Shown: positions 19,898 to 31,636 of the stretch, piece after piece | How positions within the stretch are numbered: the stretch's first letter is position 1 | How the letters are laid out: each line of letters begins with the position of its first letter | Assembly: GCA_963281255.1 (NCBI GenBank) | Contig: OY725498.1 | Coordinates: 930,001 to 994,000, forward strand | Origin: Aphrocallistes beatrix | Lineage: Eukaryota > Porifera > Hexactinellida > Sceptrulophora > Aphrocallistidae | Length of the DNA stretch: 64,000 nt | Reading direction: 5' to 3' | Notes under the pieces: generated by a model | What the model was told of the DNA's origin: nothing | The model's database searches: none | What the model saw: only the letters and a program-made list of their open reading frames with translations | Translations under genes and position numbers: made by a program

Positions 19898-21375
19898 ATC
19901 CTTTTAGTTATCGAACTTAGTGCAGATGTTATACTATATCTAGAGATCTCTTCTTGCATGTACATTTGTATATACCCATGCATGAGCGTAGTATTTACTC
20001 GAATTCTTTCCTCATACTATACATTATGCTTGGAGGACCTTAAATTGACTGTTTCTTTTTCAATATTCTTTATTTTTCTGTTCATTACAGATGCTTCGAT
20101 ATTTTAATCAAAAGTGTAAAAATTTCATTTAACAGTTTCATTTAACATACAACTGTTTTACGACTGTAGTCACAATTTCTTATCACGGGTGCGAACTAAA
20201 ATGGATTATTCACTCTTACACAGGAAAGACTTTGATTAACTTATTTGGAGTATACAAATTTACAAATTTCTACTACGTGTACTATTATTAACTGTATTAT
20301 TCAAAAGATGACTAAACTAAATAATGTAATGTGCTTAGACAAACCATTAACTGAGTTTGGCTTTTATTGGAATACAATATCAAATGAATAGCGTTGCATT
20401 GTTAATTTTAATTATGATATACTCACGAGATGTATTTCAGCTGAGGCAAAATTATTTCTTGATTACGATAAGTTATCTTGGAACTTAGAACTTTCTGCAG
20501 TTTTCTTTTGCATACGACATCCGTAGCACTTCACGAGTTCAGACTTAATTTGAGATGAAACAGTGGAAGATACCGCAAGGTTACATTTGCATGTCAATTC
20601 CTATTGCGGTAATGTTCGGCTAATAATGCTGCACATCTGTCATTTGTTGTCTGTGTTTACAGATGCTTTGTTGTAGTATTGAATTCATCCCCGCTCACGA
20701 CAATAGTATGATGATTTGATGAAGAGTTCACTCTGTGAGAAACCTTAGCTGTCGCGATGTTAAACTGCAATGTTAAGATGTCAAGTGGTTTCACGCATAA
20801 GAAGACTCAGTAGTAGAATAGTCCCGATTTCATGGCACAATCTTTTATTGGATCGAGTTATAAATAACATAGCCGGGTCATGTTAGCTGTACAATGCAGT
20901 GCTATCTGAAAGTATTTGTACTTTTTATAATTAATGTTTTATCGCTAGTTCACAGAATCGATGTTGAATTTTTATTTGGATGCAAACATTGTTCTCATAT
21001 AGGTTTCCTCCTGATAGAACTTTACATGGAGTCAGTAATAAGAACTGCGTAATAAGATTACGGGATGTTTTTTTCTTGCTCCTACATTTAACACTAAATT
21101 TCCACTAAAAAACTATGATTACTTTATCATTGTACCCAATAAGTTTTTGCATACCTGTATATAACCGGGCTTCAATACTCGTACAACTTGACAATATTAG
21201 TTAGTTACACACGAGTAATTTACGCATGAGATTGTATGATGATGGGTTTGCAAGGGTTCTTTAGTCTAAAAATTTGGTTGTTTCTTTACATAAAATATAT
21301 TGTAATGTCTAAGAGTTGGGTTGAGAGAGTGCGTACAATTTATAGAACCTCAAAATAAGTTAATATTTAAAATAC

Positions 21376-21562
21376 AGTCGACTCCGCTTAATAGGGCCAC
21401 ATCGGTCAGAGGACAGTTTGCCCCGATTAAGCGGAGGACCCTATTAACCGAAAATATTTTGTATTAGCTTCTATGTGTGAGAGCTATTCCGGTCCTGCCA
21501 AAAGTGGCCCGATTAAGCGGCTGACCCGATTAAACAGTGGCCCTATTAAGCGGAGTCGACTG
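21376..21562. mobile_element. Pogo/Tigger-type MITE, 187 bp, TA target duplication
   Basis: The ends are long inverted repeats beginning CAGTCGACTCCGCTTAATAG and ending with the complement, flanked on both sides by TA (21374-21375 and 21563-21564). The CAGT...CGCTTAAT start and TA duplication fit the pogo branch of Tc1/mariner. Internal copies of CCCGATTAAGCGG echo the termini. No coding capacity. Confidence 0.9.
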
Positions 21563-21798
21563 TATATGATGAATACAATATAACTTGGTCAATACGTATT
21601 GTCCGATAGCAGATTTTTTTGTACCATTTGATACATTATGAATGATTCGGTTATTAATTATATACGTACTTGGGTAAAGACGTACCAAATTTTATTCCCG
21701 ACACTCAAAATGTATTTAAATTAGGTTTTAAGCACTCCAAACTGTGTCTATAAATAGACAATTGAACCCTTTTCACAAAGATTTCTTTTAGAAATAAA

Positions 21799-21956
21799 TG
21801 TCGACTCCGCTAAATTGGAACACATTGAGACACTGGGTTTCGATATTTTGTCCCGATTAAGCTGAGTCCCCAATTAACTGATGTAATTTAGTATTGGCTT
21901 ATATGTGTGGGAACTATTCCGTTCCTGGAGATTTGTCCCAATTATGGAATTTGGCC
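21799..21956. mobile_element. Degenerate copy of the pogo-type MITE
   Basis: TGTCGACTCCGCTAAATTGG, then CCCGATTAAGC and GAACTATTCCG.TCCTG, run parallel to the intact copy at 21376 but with many substitutions. The right terminus is not recognisable. It is an older insertion of the same or a sister family. Confidence 0.7.
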
Positions 21957-22490
21957 TAACTTGGCCTCTAAGTGGACATCTAGCTAGCCTTCTGATAGTG
22001 GAGAGATCTGGCAATCCTGCCATATATTAATTCTTGAGGTGCACGACAGGTGTACTACTGTACGTAGATGGAAAAATGTTCTACAACCCCTAAATTTAGC
22101 AAACTTCCACTTAGTGGCTGACTTCTACAATACCTTTGTGTTGTTGTGGGTATTTTGTTATTTAATGATTCGTAATGGGTTCTCTCCTTAAATTTGATTA
22201 AATTACCTACGTAGATACACTACTTAGATGGTTTAGTGAGTGAGTATAATTGATCAACATTTTCTTTGCATATTTGACTACACAGCTGTCGCTTACGATT
22301 ACCATTCCATCGGTTAATCTCAGCGTAAATTTTGTAATCAATGAAGATGGGCTGCGAAATATTAATTGAATTAAATATTTGTGTTCTGAGATGTTCGAAT
22401 TATTCTCCAGAATGCCTTATTTCCTAATTGGTTTGTTTTCACACGATAGCATTACAGACACGAACTCCGAACTCAGTCAATTAGTCTGTA

Positions 22491-25400
22491 ATGGCTGAGA
22501 TGGAAGTGGATCAAGATGATCGCCCTCAGTGCGAACGCCGCATATCGTTCATACACAACCCAGGCAGTCACCCGACTCATGACCTGATGATCACTTCTCC
22601 AACCATGTCCCTCCTCTCAGTCACGAGCGACATTTTCTCTCACACCTGTCCAGACTCAATCTCGACCAGCGCCACCAGTTGCTACTACCAATCTGACAGC
22701 ATCTGCTCAGAAGTGAGTTAACTCATTTATTAGAAAGTCCTTAGCGCATGTGCTAAGGACCTTTTAGTACCTCTCACTAGCGCATGCGCTAAAGCAGGGT
22801 TGTCCAACTATATTTACTTCGGGCCGCAACTACTTCATTCCATTTAGTGGCGGGCCGCAATACAGGGGTGTGCACTCGGGATGGGTACGGATAGAGGCAT
22901 TTTGGACGCAACGCGGGCCGCACAAAGCAAGGCCGCGGGCCGCCTGTTGGACAGCGCTGCGCTAAAGGAAGAATAGCGCATGCGCTAAGGACTTTTTAAT
23001 ACATCAGTTAACTATGTAACCAGTTATATGACAATGAATTTACGACTTAGAAATTCAACAAATTTGTGACATTATTGGAGAGTATGTGAACAGCTCTCCA
23101 ACTATCTCACTTCTCGATCTAATGACAAGCGTTCGAATCTCATCCAAATACGAATACTCCATATATGGTAATGTACCTATCTTTTAGGCGTTTCGGCACC
23201 TGGATGCGATGAGAAGGGACTCTCTCCTGTGTGACGTCGTGCTGCGTGTAGACCAGCAGGACCTCCCTGCTCACAAGTGCGTACTAGCAGCCACCAGTCC
23301 TTACTTCCGGGCGATGTTCACTGGGAATCTGTCCGAGAGCAGACAGAGCATCGTACAGCTACAGGTGGGATGCAATCAGTAAACTAAATTCTCAATAATT
23401 CATAAACAATTCTCGCATTGGAAGTGAGATTATTACTATAGAATCTCTTTTGGGAAAAATGTATTCCCAACTGATCCCAATTTCAAATTGCTTCCTAGTA
23501 CGTATAGCTACTTACATACCTAAATCCATGTTACATTTACATTTATGGGATGGGCTTTCTGAGTTGAAAGCTGATTGCATCATTGCTTCTATGGCTCTGC
23601 ATGATACCACCTGGTTCACAACTGTGGTATGTTGAGTCACTTATCACATGGTTCAATTCTGAGACATGAAAGCTATCTTTCAAGCTTCCTCTTACTCAGT
23701 TAACACAAGAAGGCAAACCACACATAAATTAGATTTTAGTGAAGTGAAGAACTTTTTAATTTGAATCTAATAGTCATATGATATTATAAATTAATTAATT
23801 AATTAATAAGCAGACTGCGTAATTGGGTCCGAGTGAAAGTATTTTAGTTTATTATCGGATATCTGCATTGGCATCTCCGTCAGTACATTAAATGACGAAA
23901 CTGTGATATATTAAAAAAATCAAAATAGCTACAAAGTGGCCAGTTTATTGGTTACCTAATTCGATCGATCTAATTATAGAAAAGCAATAGAATTCTCTTG
24001 TCATCGTAACAAGGTGGAAAAAACTGATAACGTCGAATTTTATGTAAGCACACTAAGTCATGTGTTAAGAAGGTGCAATTTTGATTTATTCCAATATTTT
24101 ATCGCCATGATGTAATAATACATTTAATTTATGTAATCCTGTACTTGTGGACGTTGTGGTGATGGCAGTGGTACTTATTAATGTAGCATATGCTCGGTGA
24201 TGTCTTTGATGAGAAATAGTGACTAGAGATTTTGAAAATACGATGGTTTGTTTCCCATATTTACAGGACTCCTCCTAACTTTCCGGGCGAGCATTGTTAC
24301 GAAGTTTTGTGGCGTCCTGCCTACACTGAAAATGAACCGATAACATCAGATGCGGGGACGATGCAATAATATTGCACATCTTAAATTTACTGACTCTAAC
24401 TCCCACAATGAAAGTTGCACATTGCAAAATATATTACGACTAATTGGCTCTCGCGATAACATTGAGAGCAGTTTTTGAAAATATACCTTAACACATACCT
24501 TCGACTTTCATACTATAATGTTAATAAATTAGAATGAATAATGTTTTGTTCGTTAACCCACTCATTCCAAAAATAATTTGAACTCATTTCAACTGATTAA
24601 TGAGGCCATACGATCAGTTTGCCACATGGACAACTGCAGAAAATCCAACAGCATTACCAGTAAGCTTAGGTTCTTATCTTTCAGAATACTTATCTGGCGC
24701 TGACTCTAGCGATAATAACACAGCGTTTTCAGTGGAGAATGCTCCCCAGTCCAGACCGATTTAGCAGCATTTTGGGTAGGAGATTTTACTCTCAGGTTGT
24801 CGAACGGGGCATTTACTAGCAGGGAGGGTGGCTGTCGTGTTTTTTTTGTGAGGAATAATGCCTAAAAACCACGTATCTTAGAAGTTTTTAGGCTAGCGGC
24901 ATTGTCGCTAGAGTAATCTTGCGATATTGTCGCTAGAGTCAGCGCCATATAAGTATTCTGCTTATCTTTCTATGGATAAGATTATGTCTTATTTCTCTGT
25001 GGTAAATCCTATTTAATTACGTATGAACTAGAATTCAAATCTTGATATCTAACTTAGTAATTATTACATCAATATATTTGTCCATTTTCGTTCTACAGGA
25101 TAACCTTGATTATCCGACCTACCTGGGACCGAGTAAAAGTGTTCGGATAATTGAAGGTTCGAATAATGAGGATAAGCTATAGTGGGACTACTGTCCGGAT
25201 AATCGGAGGTTCCATTGTATTAATATTATTTCACTAAAAACAATATTTTCAATCATTCTCAGGTGGCTATTCTGACATATGCAGCTCCCCGGATTAACTT
25301 TCCATTAAAACCAAGGCTGATTTGAATGTACGTATTTTGATCTAAATTGATCAATTCATAATGTCACCATGGATAAGAAGATAGCTGTACTCGATTCAAC

Positions 25401-28400
25401 TTATTTCTCTACTCATAGGAGGTAGATGCAGCAGCAGTAGAGGCACTCATTCAATTCTCTTACACGGGGAGTTTGGAAATTAACGAGAACAATGTTCAGC
25501 TCTTAATAATGGCATCAGGCCTCCTCCAGTTACCGGAGGTCCAGAAAGCCTGCTGCCAATTCCTGGCCAAGCACTTCCATCCTTCAAACTGTCTAGGAAT
25601 CGTTCATTTCGCGGAACTTCACGGCTGTAGTGAGCTGCACCAGGAAGCCTGTTGCTATGCATGGCAGAATTTCTCAATGGTCGTGAAGTCAGATGAATTC
25701 CTCAACCTATCTCCCACCCAGGTGATTTCCTTGATCGGGAGCAATGAGTTAGGAGTTAGTTCAGAGGAGGATGTGTTTGAGGCTGTCTGTTCCTGGGTAA
25801 AGCGTGAAAGGTATGTATTTATGCTTACAAATATTTATAATTTAATTAATTACTGCTGACTCCGATTAATTCGGTGGACACATGGTTTTCAATTGACATA
25901 AAATACCATACTGGCTATAGTATCGCAGTAATGCAAAATATCTGAAAGGAAATACTGAAGAATCAAACAATTATTCCCTTTAAATGGTTCATTTACCAAT
26001 TTCATGAATTGAAGTCCCAATAAGTCTTTTCGCCAAAAAATAGAAATCTCTTGCAATGACTTCAGAAACTTAACTACATCTATTCATTAACATTGCGTAC
26101 AATCGGGATGATTCTGTTCCTGACGTATCCCAAATATTTAAACAGTCATGATGCTAACAAGAGTGTGCAATAAAACCAATTAAATTATCTAGTTTGTTCT
26201 AAATATAGCTTGTTAATAGGGCATTAGTCGATCCTTAAAAAAAGGATCTAGATCCAGATCACGATCCTAACTTATAAAAGGCTCTTCGATCCGATCACGA
26301 TCCCCAAAAAGATCATTTCAATAATAGTCAGAGGACTATCATTTTAGTACAGCTCCTGGAAGGAGATGCCTTATGGCATGGACGGCGTGCACGTCTGTCT
26401 GCGGCCTGGGACGTACTTAGTGCTTAAGTTAGTAGTCAAACCATAAACACATTCAAAATATATTTAATCAACATAAATTTCAGCACTTTCACCTCCAACT
26501 TGGGGATAAAAAGAAAAAGGATCGGATCGAATTCAGTAAAAGTTTCGATCCGATCCCGATCCTACTTTTAAAAAGGATCGTCGATCCGATCTAGATCCCC
26601 AAAAATAGGATCGCGATCCGGATCTTTCCATCATGGATCGAAAGATCCTAATGCCTTACTTGTTAAGCAATGTGATAATGTCCAAACATATTATATACAA
26701 CGGATTCGGGTACTACTTCATCTATGGTCCAAGAGAAGTGAATCGCTTTGGTCTACTAGAATACTATGGCACAATGGATCAGTGATTTGAAGTTATTCGT
26801 CAACTTTTAGACAGTATAAATTAAATCTACAAATACACGTATACTGTTTATATTCCATCGGATGCTCTGGAGTTTTTTCTATTTATAGTTTGGACCCCAG
26901 AACCTGTAGGATTTCCGCGCCCAAAATTGCATTAACAAGGAAATATCGCTACAACATTCCAGGTCTTTGGCGGGATTTATCTAATACATTTATTCGTACC
27001 AGAGGCGTAACCAAGGTGGTGCGCAGTGGTGCGGCATACCACCTTGTGTGACACGACGAGATTGGAGAGTTTGAGAGGCTTGTTAACGATCTCACATTCA
27101 ATGTATGTGCACCACCACAGGTTAAATCCTTGCTAGAATCCTTAGTCCTATCACGATGCTTTTAGCACCATCTCGCTTTCTATCCAATATTCTCGTAGGG
27201 ATGACTTAGAATGGAGTTGGTTCTTTAATTGCCATTCACTCAGCACACTCACATATGTTAATTGCAACCCTGTTTCTATTCATGCTCCATTTTTCCTTGA
27301 AACATCAAAATCCTGAATAAAAACAGGTTACATAACAAGTCATGGTGTGGAGAATTAGTATTGTATCTTTGTCACAATGATGAAACAAACTAATTCTGAC
27401 GCTAATAGTTATAATCTCCCTCGCTTCTAGGCTCAAGTAGTTCGATAACCTACAACATCATCAGACATATCCTACTTGCTGCGTGTCTATGTATCCTCGT
27501 TCTTACCAGTATGATAATGTCATGTGAACTACCAACTTAATGATAAACTGATTTGATACAATCTCAAGTTGTAATTGGATATTTTAATTGATTATATTCC
27601 TTCCCGTATTGAATCCTGATATAGCGCATACATACTCTACAGTTGGTCCGTCTTCTGGATCTACAGGACTTTATATAGGGCTTTCCCTTACATTTCCATT
27701 CAAGGTTTCAGACTGTTTGTGTGTGTATATATATTGGATTGATAGACCCAAGTATTGCATTTAATTATTAAACATACAAACTACTACATTTGATTCGCAA
27801 TGAACGGAATAGACACTAAACGTAAACAGGAAGTTTACTTGAGTTTTCAACGGCCCGAAGCGGATTTAGGGAATATGAAATTTTCCATAGATGTAAATAG
27901 TGCAGAGACCAGTTTTCTAAATGAAGATACACTGCTTCTACCTAACTCTACCAGGAAAAGTGGTTCAGTTTTCAACAAGAACGGTCGGAAATTTATAAAT
28001 TTCCACCTTCCACGCACCAGAAAAGAATTACATAGTTATTTCCGTGCCATCCTCTCTACCTCTCTCTTCATAATGATGCTCTTGTGTGGGGTGTTGCTCA
28101 TTTACTTCCCCGAAACTTCTGATGAATCGTACATCATTGCTGTTCAAGGAGAGACTAAACAGAGGACTGAAATAGACATAGACAGTGGCGGCAATTATAT
28201 TGTGGCTCAGCTGAAAGGCCCCTTTCTGGATTACTGTAATTGCACCGCGAATTATTGCAACCAGACAGATTCCTTGTTCATGGAGGTACTTCCGAAAGGT
28301 GGGAATGAGAGTGACATCACCACACTATGTGTGAAGCTAGACACGGAAAACAATCATTCCTTCTACGAGGAAGATTCCTCTTACACAAGTGTGCATACAT

Positions 28401-31400
28401 TCGAGACGAGAATAAGCGACTATGCGAAAGTGCGCTTCTACTCCACCAGCTCCTACACCTTGGCATTTAGTGCGAAAATCTACTCCGTGCTGGTCTCCAC
28501 ACATTTAGAAGTGCTGTGGGCCGCTATAGTTCTCTTATTCGTGTACTCTCTGATAATTTTCGAGTTTGTCCACCGCACAGTAGCAGCTTTGCTCGGCAGC
28601 ACAATCGCAATATCGATTCTCGCCATCTTAGGGAAGCGGCCTCCTCTTGACGAGATCATCAGCTGGATCGACTACGAAACTATCTGCCTCTTGTTCGGGA
28701 TGATGATCATTGTCGGGATCTTAACGGACACAGGATTCTTCGACTACTTTGCTATTAAAGCTTATAGGATATCTCGAGGCAAGGTTTGGCCTTTGATTTT
28801 CATTCTTTGTATGTTTGCAGGAGTCGTGTCAGCTTTCCTCGACAATGTTACGACGATTCTCTTACTCACACCTGTCACAATCCGTCTCTGTCAGGTGTTA
28901 AATGTGGACCCAAGACCCATTCTACTGGCAGAGGTCATGTTCTCGAATATCGGGGGGACAGCCACTGCAATTGGAGATCCACCAAACGTGATTATTATCT
29001 CGAATAAAGCCATCCAGCAGCATGGTATTGATTTCGTTAACTTCACCGTTCATATGGCTATCGGCATTTTCTTCTGCATGACTTTCGCGTTTTTCTTCCT
29101 ACGTCTCTTGTACTGTCGCAAAGTTCTAGAGAATAAAGACCCCCCTCACTTAGCAGAGCTGAAGCGAGAAAAAGAGATTTGGTTGCGTCAGGCGAAACAT
29201 ATGCGAGGCATCACGCTTGAAGAGAAACAAGTGAAAAAGGCTTTAGAGCAAAAAGCCAAGGAAGTCCAGGCCAGAATAAAACAGGAGGCATTTGGTGCTA
29301 GCGTGGCTGAGAAATGGAAGGAAACCTTAAAAGTTTTGGAAGATAAGTATCGCATTACGAACAAGGTTCTCCTGTTCAAGTGCTGTGTTGTGCTCTTGTT
29401 CGTGCTTACAATGTTCTTCTTTGGCTCCGCGAATTTCGTACACTTAGATTTGGGTTGGACGAGTGTATTCGGCGCCATTCTGCTCATATTGTGGTCGGAT
29501 ATTCACGACTTTGAGCATTTGCTTGAGAAGGTTGAGTGGGCAACTCTGCTCTTCTTCGGTGCACTATTCGTCTTAATGAAAGCCCTGGAAGAGATGGGTC
29601 TAATTGAGTTTATCGGACAACAGACAAGCGACCTTATACAGATGGTAGATAGTTCCAATCGCCTCGCTGTAGCGATCATTCTCATCCTATGGGTTTCAGC
29701 TCTCGCCAGCTCGTTCATTGACAACATTCCTTTCACCACTGCCATGACCGGAGTCATCCTGAGAATGGCTGAGTCGAGTGGTGCAAATGGAGAGGAGCCG
29801 CTCCCAATCAAACCGCTCATTTGGGCGCTCGCATTTGGCGCCTGTCTCGGTGGTAATGGCACGCTAATAGGCGCTTCGGCCAATGTGGTGTGCGTTGGCA
29901 TCGCAGAACAGAATGGTTATAAGATAACCTTTTTAGAATTCTTCAAGGTTGGATTCCCAATGATGCTGTTTACTACATTCTTAGCCATGATTTATCTAGT
30001 CATCTGCCATACGGCCATTCAGTGGAACTACTACTGATTGTTTGCAAGGCTTGGATTTACATAACTGCTTTTTTGGAATTCTTGATTTTATAAAGTAGTA
30101 AAATTTCCTTTTTACATACACCCTATATAACTATGTTGTATATTATTTGTATTCAAGTTCGTTTTGCTTGTGTTGGTATGAGCTTTCTTAAATATTAATC
30201 GTATAGTGTCTAAAATTGATGATTGAATTAAGTTTGCTTGTGCAGTTTCACACATTATTTTATTGAGATGAGAAACTATTAAATATTTGAAGCCTGTTTA
30301 GTCGCATTAAAATCACATTCTCTTGATTTTAGTAATAAATCAGTGTTTAGTGTTGCATGGGTTATGATTTAGAATCACTACAGAGAATATTGTCAACTGA
30401 ATTTGTATGATAACGTATCGGTCTTGTAGTGACTCCAGAGTCTACCATTTCCCTTCTCTCCTGGAGCATGTACGTCTGCTCCTTCTGAGCAGAGACTACC
30501 TGCTGGACAGAGTCGCCACGGAGAAACTAATGGAAGTGAATCCCTCCTGTAAAGACCTGCTGATAGAGGCGATGAAGTACCACCTCCTTCCCACGCAGCG
30601 AAGGAAAGAGTTCGAGAGTCCGAGGTGTCAGCCACGGAAGCGGACCGGTCCACCTAAAGTCCTGCTCATCGTGGGTGGTCAGGCGCCAAAAGCGATCCGA
30701 AACGTTGAGCTGTACGACCTGCACAGAGGGGGCTCCCATCAGGTGGGGGAACTCCCTCTCCGTCGCTGTAGGTGCGGCGTGACCGTGTACAAGGACTTCT
30801 TGTATGTGGTTGGAGGGTTCGATGGCACCACTCGGATAAAGAACATCGAACGCCTCCACATTCCCACTAACAAATGGGAGTCCCTTGTCCCCATGTCCTC
30901 ACGGCGCTCCACCCTGGGTGTAGCCCTTATGGATGGGAGCATCTATGCAGTGGGCGGGTTTGACGGGACAAACGGGCTTCAAACTGTGGAGCGTTTTCAC
31001 ATTGATACTGGGAAATGGTCCCAGATCGAGCCTATGACCACGAGACGTTCAAGCGTAGGTATTGCCGTACTCGGCGGTTACCTCTATGCTGTAGGGGGGT
31101 ACGATGGGCATGCGCGACAGTGTCTCAATACGGTGGAAAGATACGATTCTAGCAGCGACTCATGGCACCTCATCGAATCTATGGAATGCAAGCGTAGTGG
31201 AGCGGCCGTAGCAGTGTTAGAAGGAATGTTGTACGTTATAGGCGGACACGACGGGCCAGACATTCGATCCTCGGTCGAATTCTACGATCCCAATCGTGAC
31301 GTTTGGACAACAACCACTTCTATGCACACGTGTCGGCGGAATGCGGCTGCTACCGTAGTGCATGGGTTTCTGTATGTGGTGGGTGGAGACGATGGAACTA

Positions 31401-31543
31401 CGTCACTCGATACGATTGAAATGTACGACTCATTCCTCAGACAGTGGAAGGTATGCGACGAGTTACTGATTCAAGGACGCAGTTATGCTGGACTCGCGGT
31501 TATTGACAAGCCTACTGACATTAACTCTTCTATTTTCGTTTAA
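22491..31543 (+). CDS. KLHL3: KLHL2/KLHL3-type BTB-BACK-Kelch CUL3 adaptor (4 exons)
   Basis: Exons are 22491-22712, 23188-23364, 25419-25810 and 30430-31543, in frame, about 634 aa (human KLHL3 587). KLHL2/3 present substrates such as WNK kinases to CUL3 ubiquitin ligase. Exon 1 encodes a Ser/Thr-rich leader (74 aa). Exons 2-3 give BTB (SLLCDVVLRV...LPAHKCVLAATSPYFRAMF...EALIQFSYTG) and the start of BACK. Exon 4 completes BACK (IEAMKYHLLP) and adds six kelch blades (VVGGFDGTT; AVGGFDGTN; AVGGYDGHA; VIGGHDGPD; VVGGDDGTT; closing blade RSYAGLAVID). The phrase VGGQAPKAIRNVE is nearly identical to vertebrate KLHL3, so KLHL2/3 is preferred over KLHL20. Intron 3 (4.6 kb) contains the whole OCA2 gene; introns 1 and 2 contain MITEs. 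Confidence 0.92.
22734..22995. mobile_element. Palindromic MITE in KLHL intron 1, host of a nested insertion
   Basis: The left end AAAGTCCTTAGCGCATG and right end CATGCGCTAAGGACTTT are inverted copies. TAGCGCATGCGCTA motifs recur inside (22743-22756, 22780-22791 and 22975-22986 regions). The 22738-22760 stretch alone is nearly a perfect palindrome. Its own target duplication is uncertain. It is split by a hAT MITE (22795-22959). Confidence 0.65.
22795..22959. mobile_element. hAT-type MITE, 165 bp, nested in another element
   Basis: The ends are CAGGGTTGTCCAAC and GTTGGACAGCGCTG (inverted), with GGGCCGC-rich interior words as in many animal hAT MITEs. A perfect 8-bp target duplication, CGCTAAAG, lies at 22787-22794 and 22960-22967. 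The duplicated bases belong to the surrounding palindromic element, so this insertion is the younger one. Confidence 0.9.
24682..24960. mobile_element. Long-TIR MITE, 279 bp, 9-bp target duplication
   Basis: Terminal inverted repeats of about 31 bp differ at one position: the left begins CAGAATACTTATCTGGCGCT and the right is the complement of CAGAATACTTATATGGCGCT. Both sides carry CTTATCTTT (24673-24681 and 24961-24969). A 9-bp duplication suggests a Mutator-like origin; if one flanking base matches by chance, an 8-bp class such as hAT or P is possible. No coding capacity. Confidence 0.85.
25096..25217. mobile_element. Tc1/pogo-type MITE, 122 bp, TA target duplication
   Basis: The left end CAGGATAACCTTGATTATCC and right end GGATAATCGGAGGTTCCATT are imperfect inverted copies flanked by TA (25094-25095 and 25218-25219). 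This pogo-type family differs in sequence from the 21376 element. Confidence 0.8.
25811..27799. other. Left part of KLHL2/3 intron 3, upstream of the nested OCA2 gene
   Basis: About 2 kb with the GATC-rich hAT element and no exon. A sequence starting AGAGGCGTAACCAAGG near 27002 resembles transposon ends, but I found no partner end. The OCA2 promoter should lie near 27500-27799. Confidence 0.45.
26217..26658. mobile_element. hAT-type non-autonomous element, 442 bp, GATC-rich
   Basis: The ends TAGGGCATTAG and CTAATGCCTTA are inverted, and an 8-bp target duplication CTTGTTAA flanks them (26209-26216 and 26659-26666). Both subterminal regions are packed with GATCC/GGATC words (CGATCCGATCACGATCC-like), forming large imperfect inverted repeats, with a unique centre. 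No transposase frame. It lies in KLHL2/3 intron 3. Confidence 0.87.
27800..30037 (+). CDS. OCA2: OCA2/P-protein-like 12-TM anion/sodium symporter-superfamily transporter
   Basis: An intronless frame of 745 aa, inside KLHL2/3 intron 3 on the same strand. Mammalian OCA2 (838 aa) is a melanosome/endolysosome membrane protein controlling anion conductance and luminal pH. Strong blocks are shared: DNVTTILLLTPVTIRLC, FSNIGGTATAIGDPPNVIII, HLDLGWTSVFGAILL, EWATLLFF.ALFVLM, IDNIPFT and FGACLGGNGTLIGASANVVC, the two inverted halves of the fold. One membrane segment (about 86-106) precedes a lumenal domain with several sequons (about 110-235), then the multi-pass core. An acidic di-leucine signal, E42-DTL-LL, sits in the cytosolic N-terminus and fits endolysosomal sorting. 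A charged KR-rich loop (about 448-510) separates the halves. Many non-pigmented animals have this family. Confidence 0.95.
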   Translation: MNGIDTKRKQEVYLSFQRPEADLGNMKFSIDVNSAETSFLNEDTLLLPNSTRKSGSVFNKNGRKFINFHLPRTRKELHSYFRAILSTSLFIMMLLCGVLLIYFPETSDESYIIAVQGETKQRTEIDIDSGGNYIVAQLKGPFLDYCNCTANYCNQTDSLFMEVLPKGGNESDITTLCVKLDTENNHSFYEEDSSYTSVHTFETRISDYAKVRFYSTSSYTLAFSAKIYSVLVSTHLEVLWAAIVLLFVYSLIIFEFVHRTVAALLGSTIAISILAILGKRPPLDEIISWIDYETICLLFGMMIIVGILTDTGFFDYFAIKAYRISRGKVWPLIFILCMFAGVVSAFLDNVTTILLLTPVTIRLCQVLNVDPRPILLAEVMFSNIGGTATAIGDPPNVIIISNKAIQQHGIDFVNFTVHMAIGIFFCMTFAFFFLRLLYCRKVLENKDPPHLAELKREKEIWLRQAKHMRGITLEEKQVKKALEQKAKEVQARIKQEAFGASVAEKWKETLKVLEDKYRITNKVLLFKCCVVLLFVLTMFFFGSANFVHLDLGWTSVFGAILLILWSDIHDFEHLLEKVEWATLLFFGALFVLMKALEEMGLIEFIGQQTSDLIQMVDSSNRLAVAIILILWVSALASSFIDNIPFTTAMTGVILRMAESSGANGEEPLPIKPLIWALAFGACLGGNGTLIGASANVVCVGIAEQNGYKITFLEFFKVGFPMMLFTTFLAMIYLVICHTAIQWNYY
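30038..30429. other. Right end of KLHL2/3 intron 3 and 3' flank of OCA2
   Basis: 392 bp, AT-rich, ending at the acceptor GTCTTGTAG (30429). It must hold the OCA2 polyadenylation signal; candidates are TATAAA near 30089 and AATAAA-like words near 30334. Confidence 0.4.
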
Positions 31544-31547
31544 ATCA

Positions 31548-31636
31548 CACCTCTCTACCTCTCTACCTCTCTACCTCTCTACCTCTCTACCTCTCTACCT
31601 CTCTACCTCTCTACTTCTCTCTCTCTCTCTCTCTAC
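31548..31636. repeat. (CTCTCTAC)n microsatellite passing into (CT)n
   Basis: About eight copies of CTCTCTAC directly follow the KLHL2/3 stop codon and are followed by a CT run (31613-31634). The array lies in the 3' UTR and could be a pyrimidine-tract protein site, but no function is shown. Confidence 0.9.

Larger units (their letters stand above)
19898..22490. other. Long intergenic region with pogo-type MITEs
   Basis: 2.6 kb of AT-rich DNA before KLHL2/3. It contains an intact MITE (21376-21562) and a decayed relative (21799-21956). No gene is recognised. Confidence 0.5.
23365..25418. other. KLHL2/3 intron 2
   Basis: A 2.05-kb intron between the two BTB exons. It contains a (TTAA)n tract (23791-23808), a long-TIR element (24682-24960) and a TA-flanked MITE (25096-25217). 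No nested gene was seen. Confidence 0.6.

Noticed and set aside
23125..23155. GCGTTCGAATCTCATCC as a tRNA T-arm
   Set aside because: No matching acceptor, D or anticodon arm could be formed around it.
27002..27060. Possible transposon end (AGAGGCGTAACCAAGG)
   Set aside because: Resembles an element terminus but no matching inverted end or duplication was found nearby.
30393..30942. Minus-strand frames over KLHL2/3 exon 4
   Set aside because: Shadows of the kelch coding strand in GC-richer DNA.
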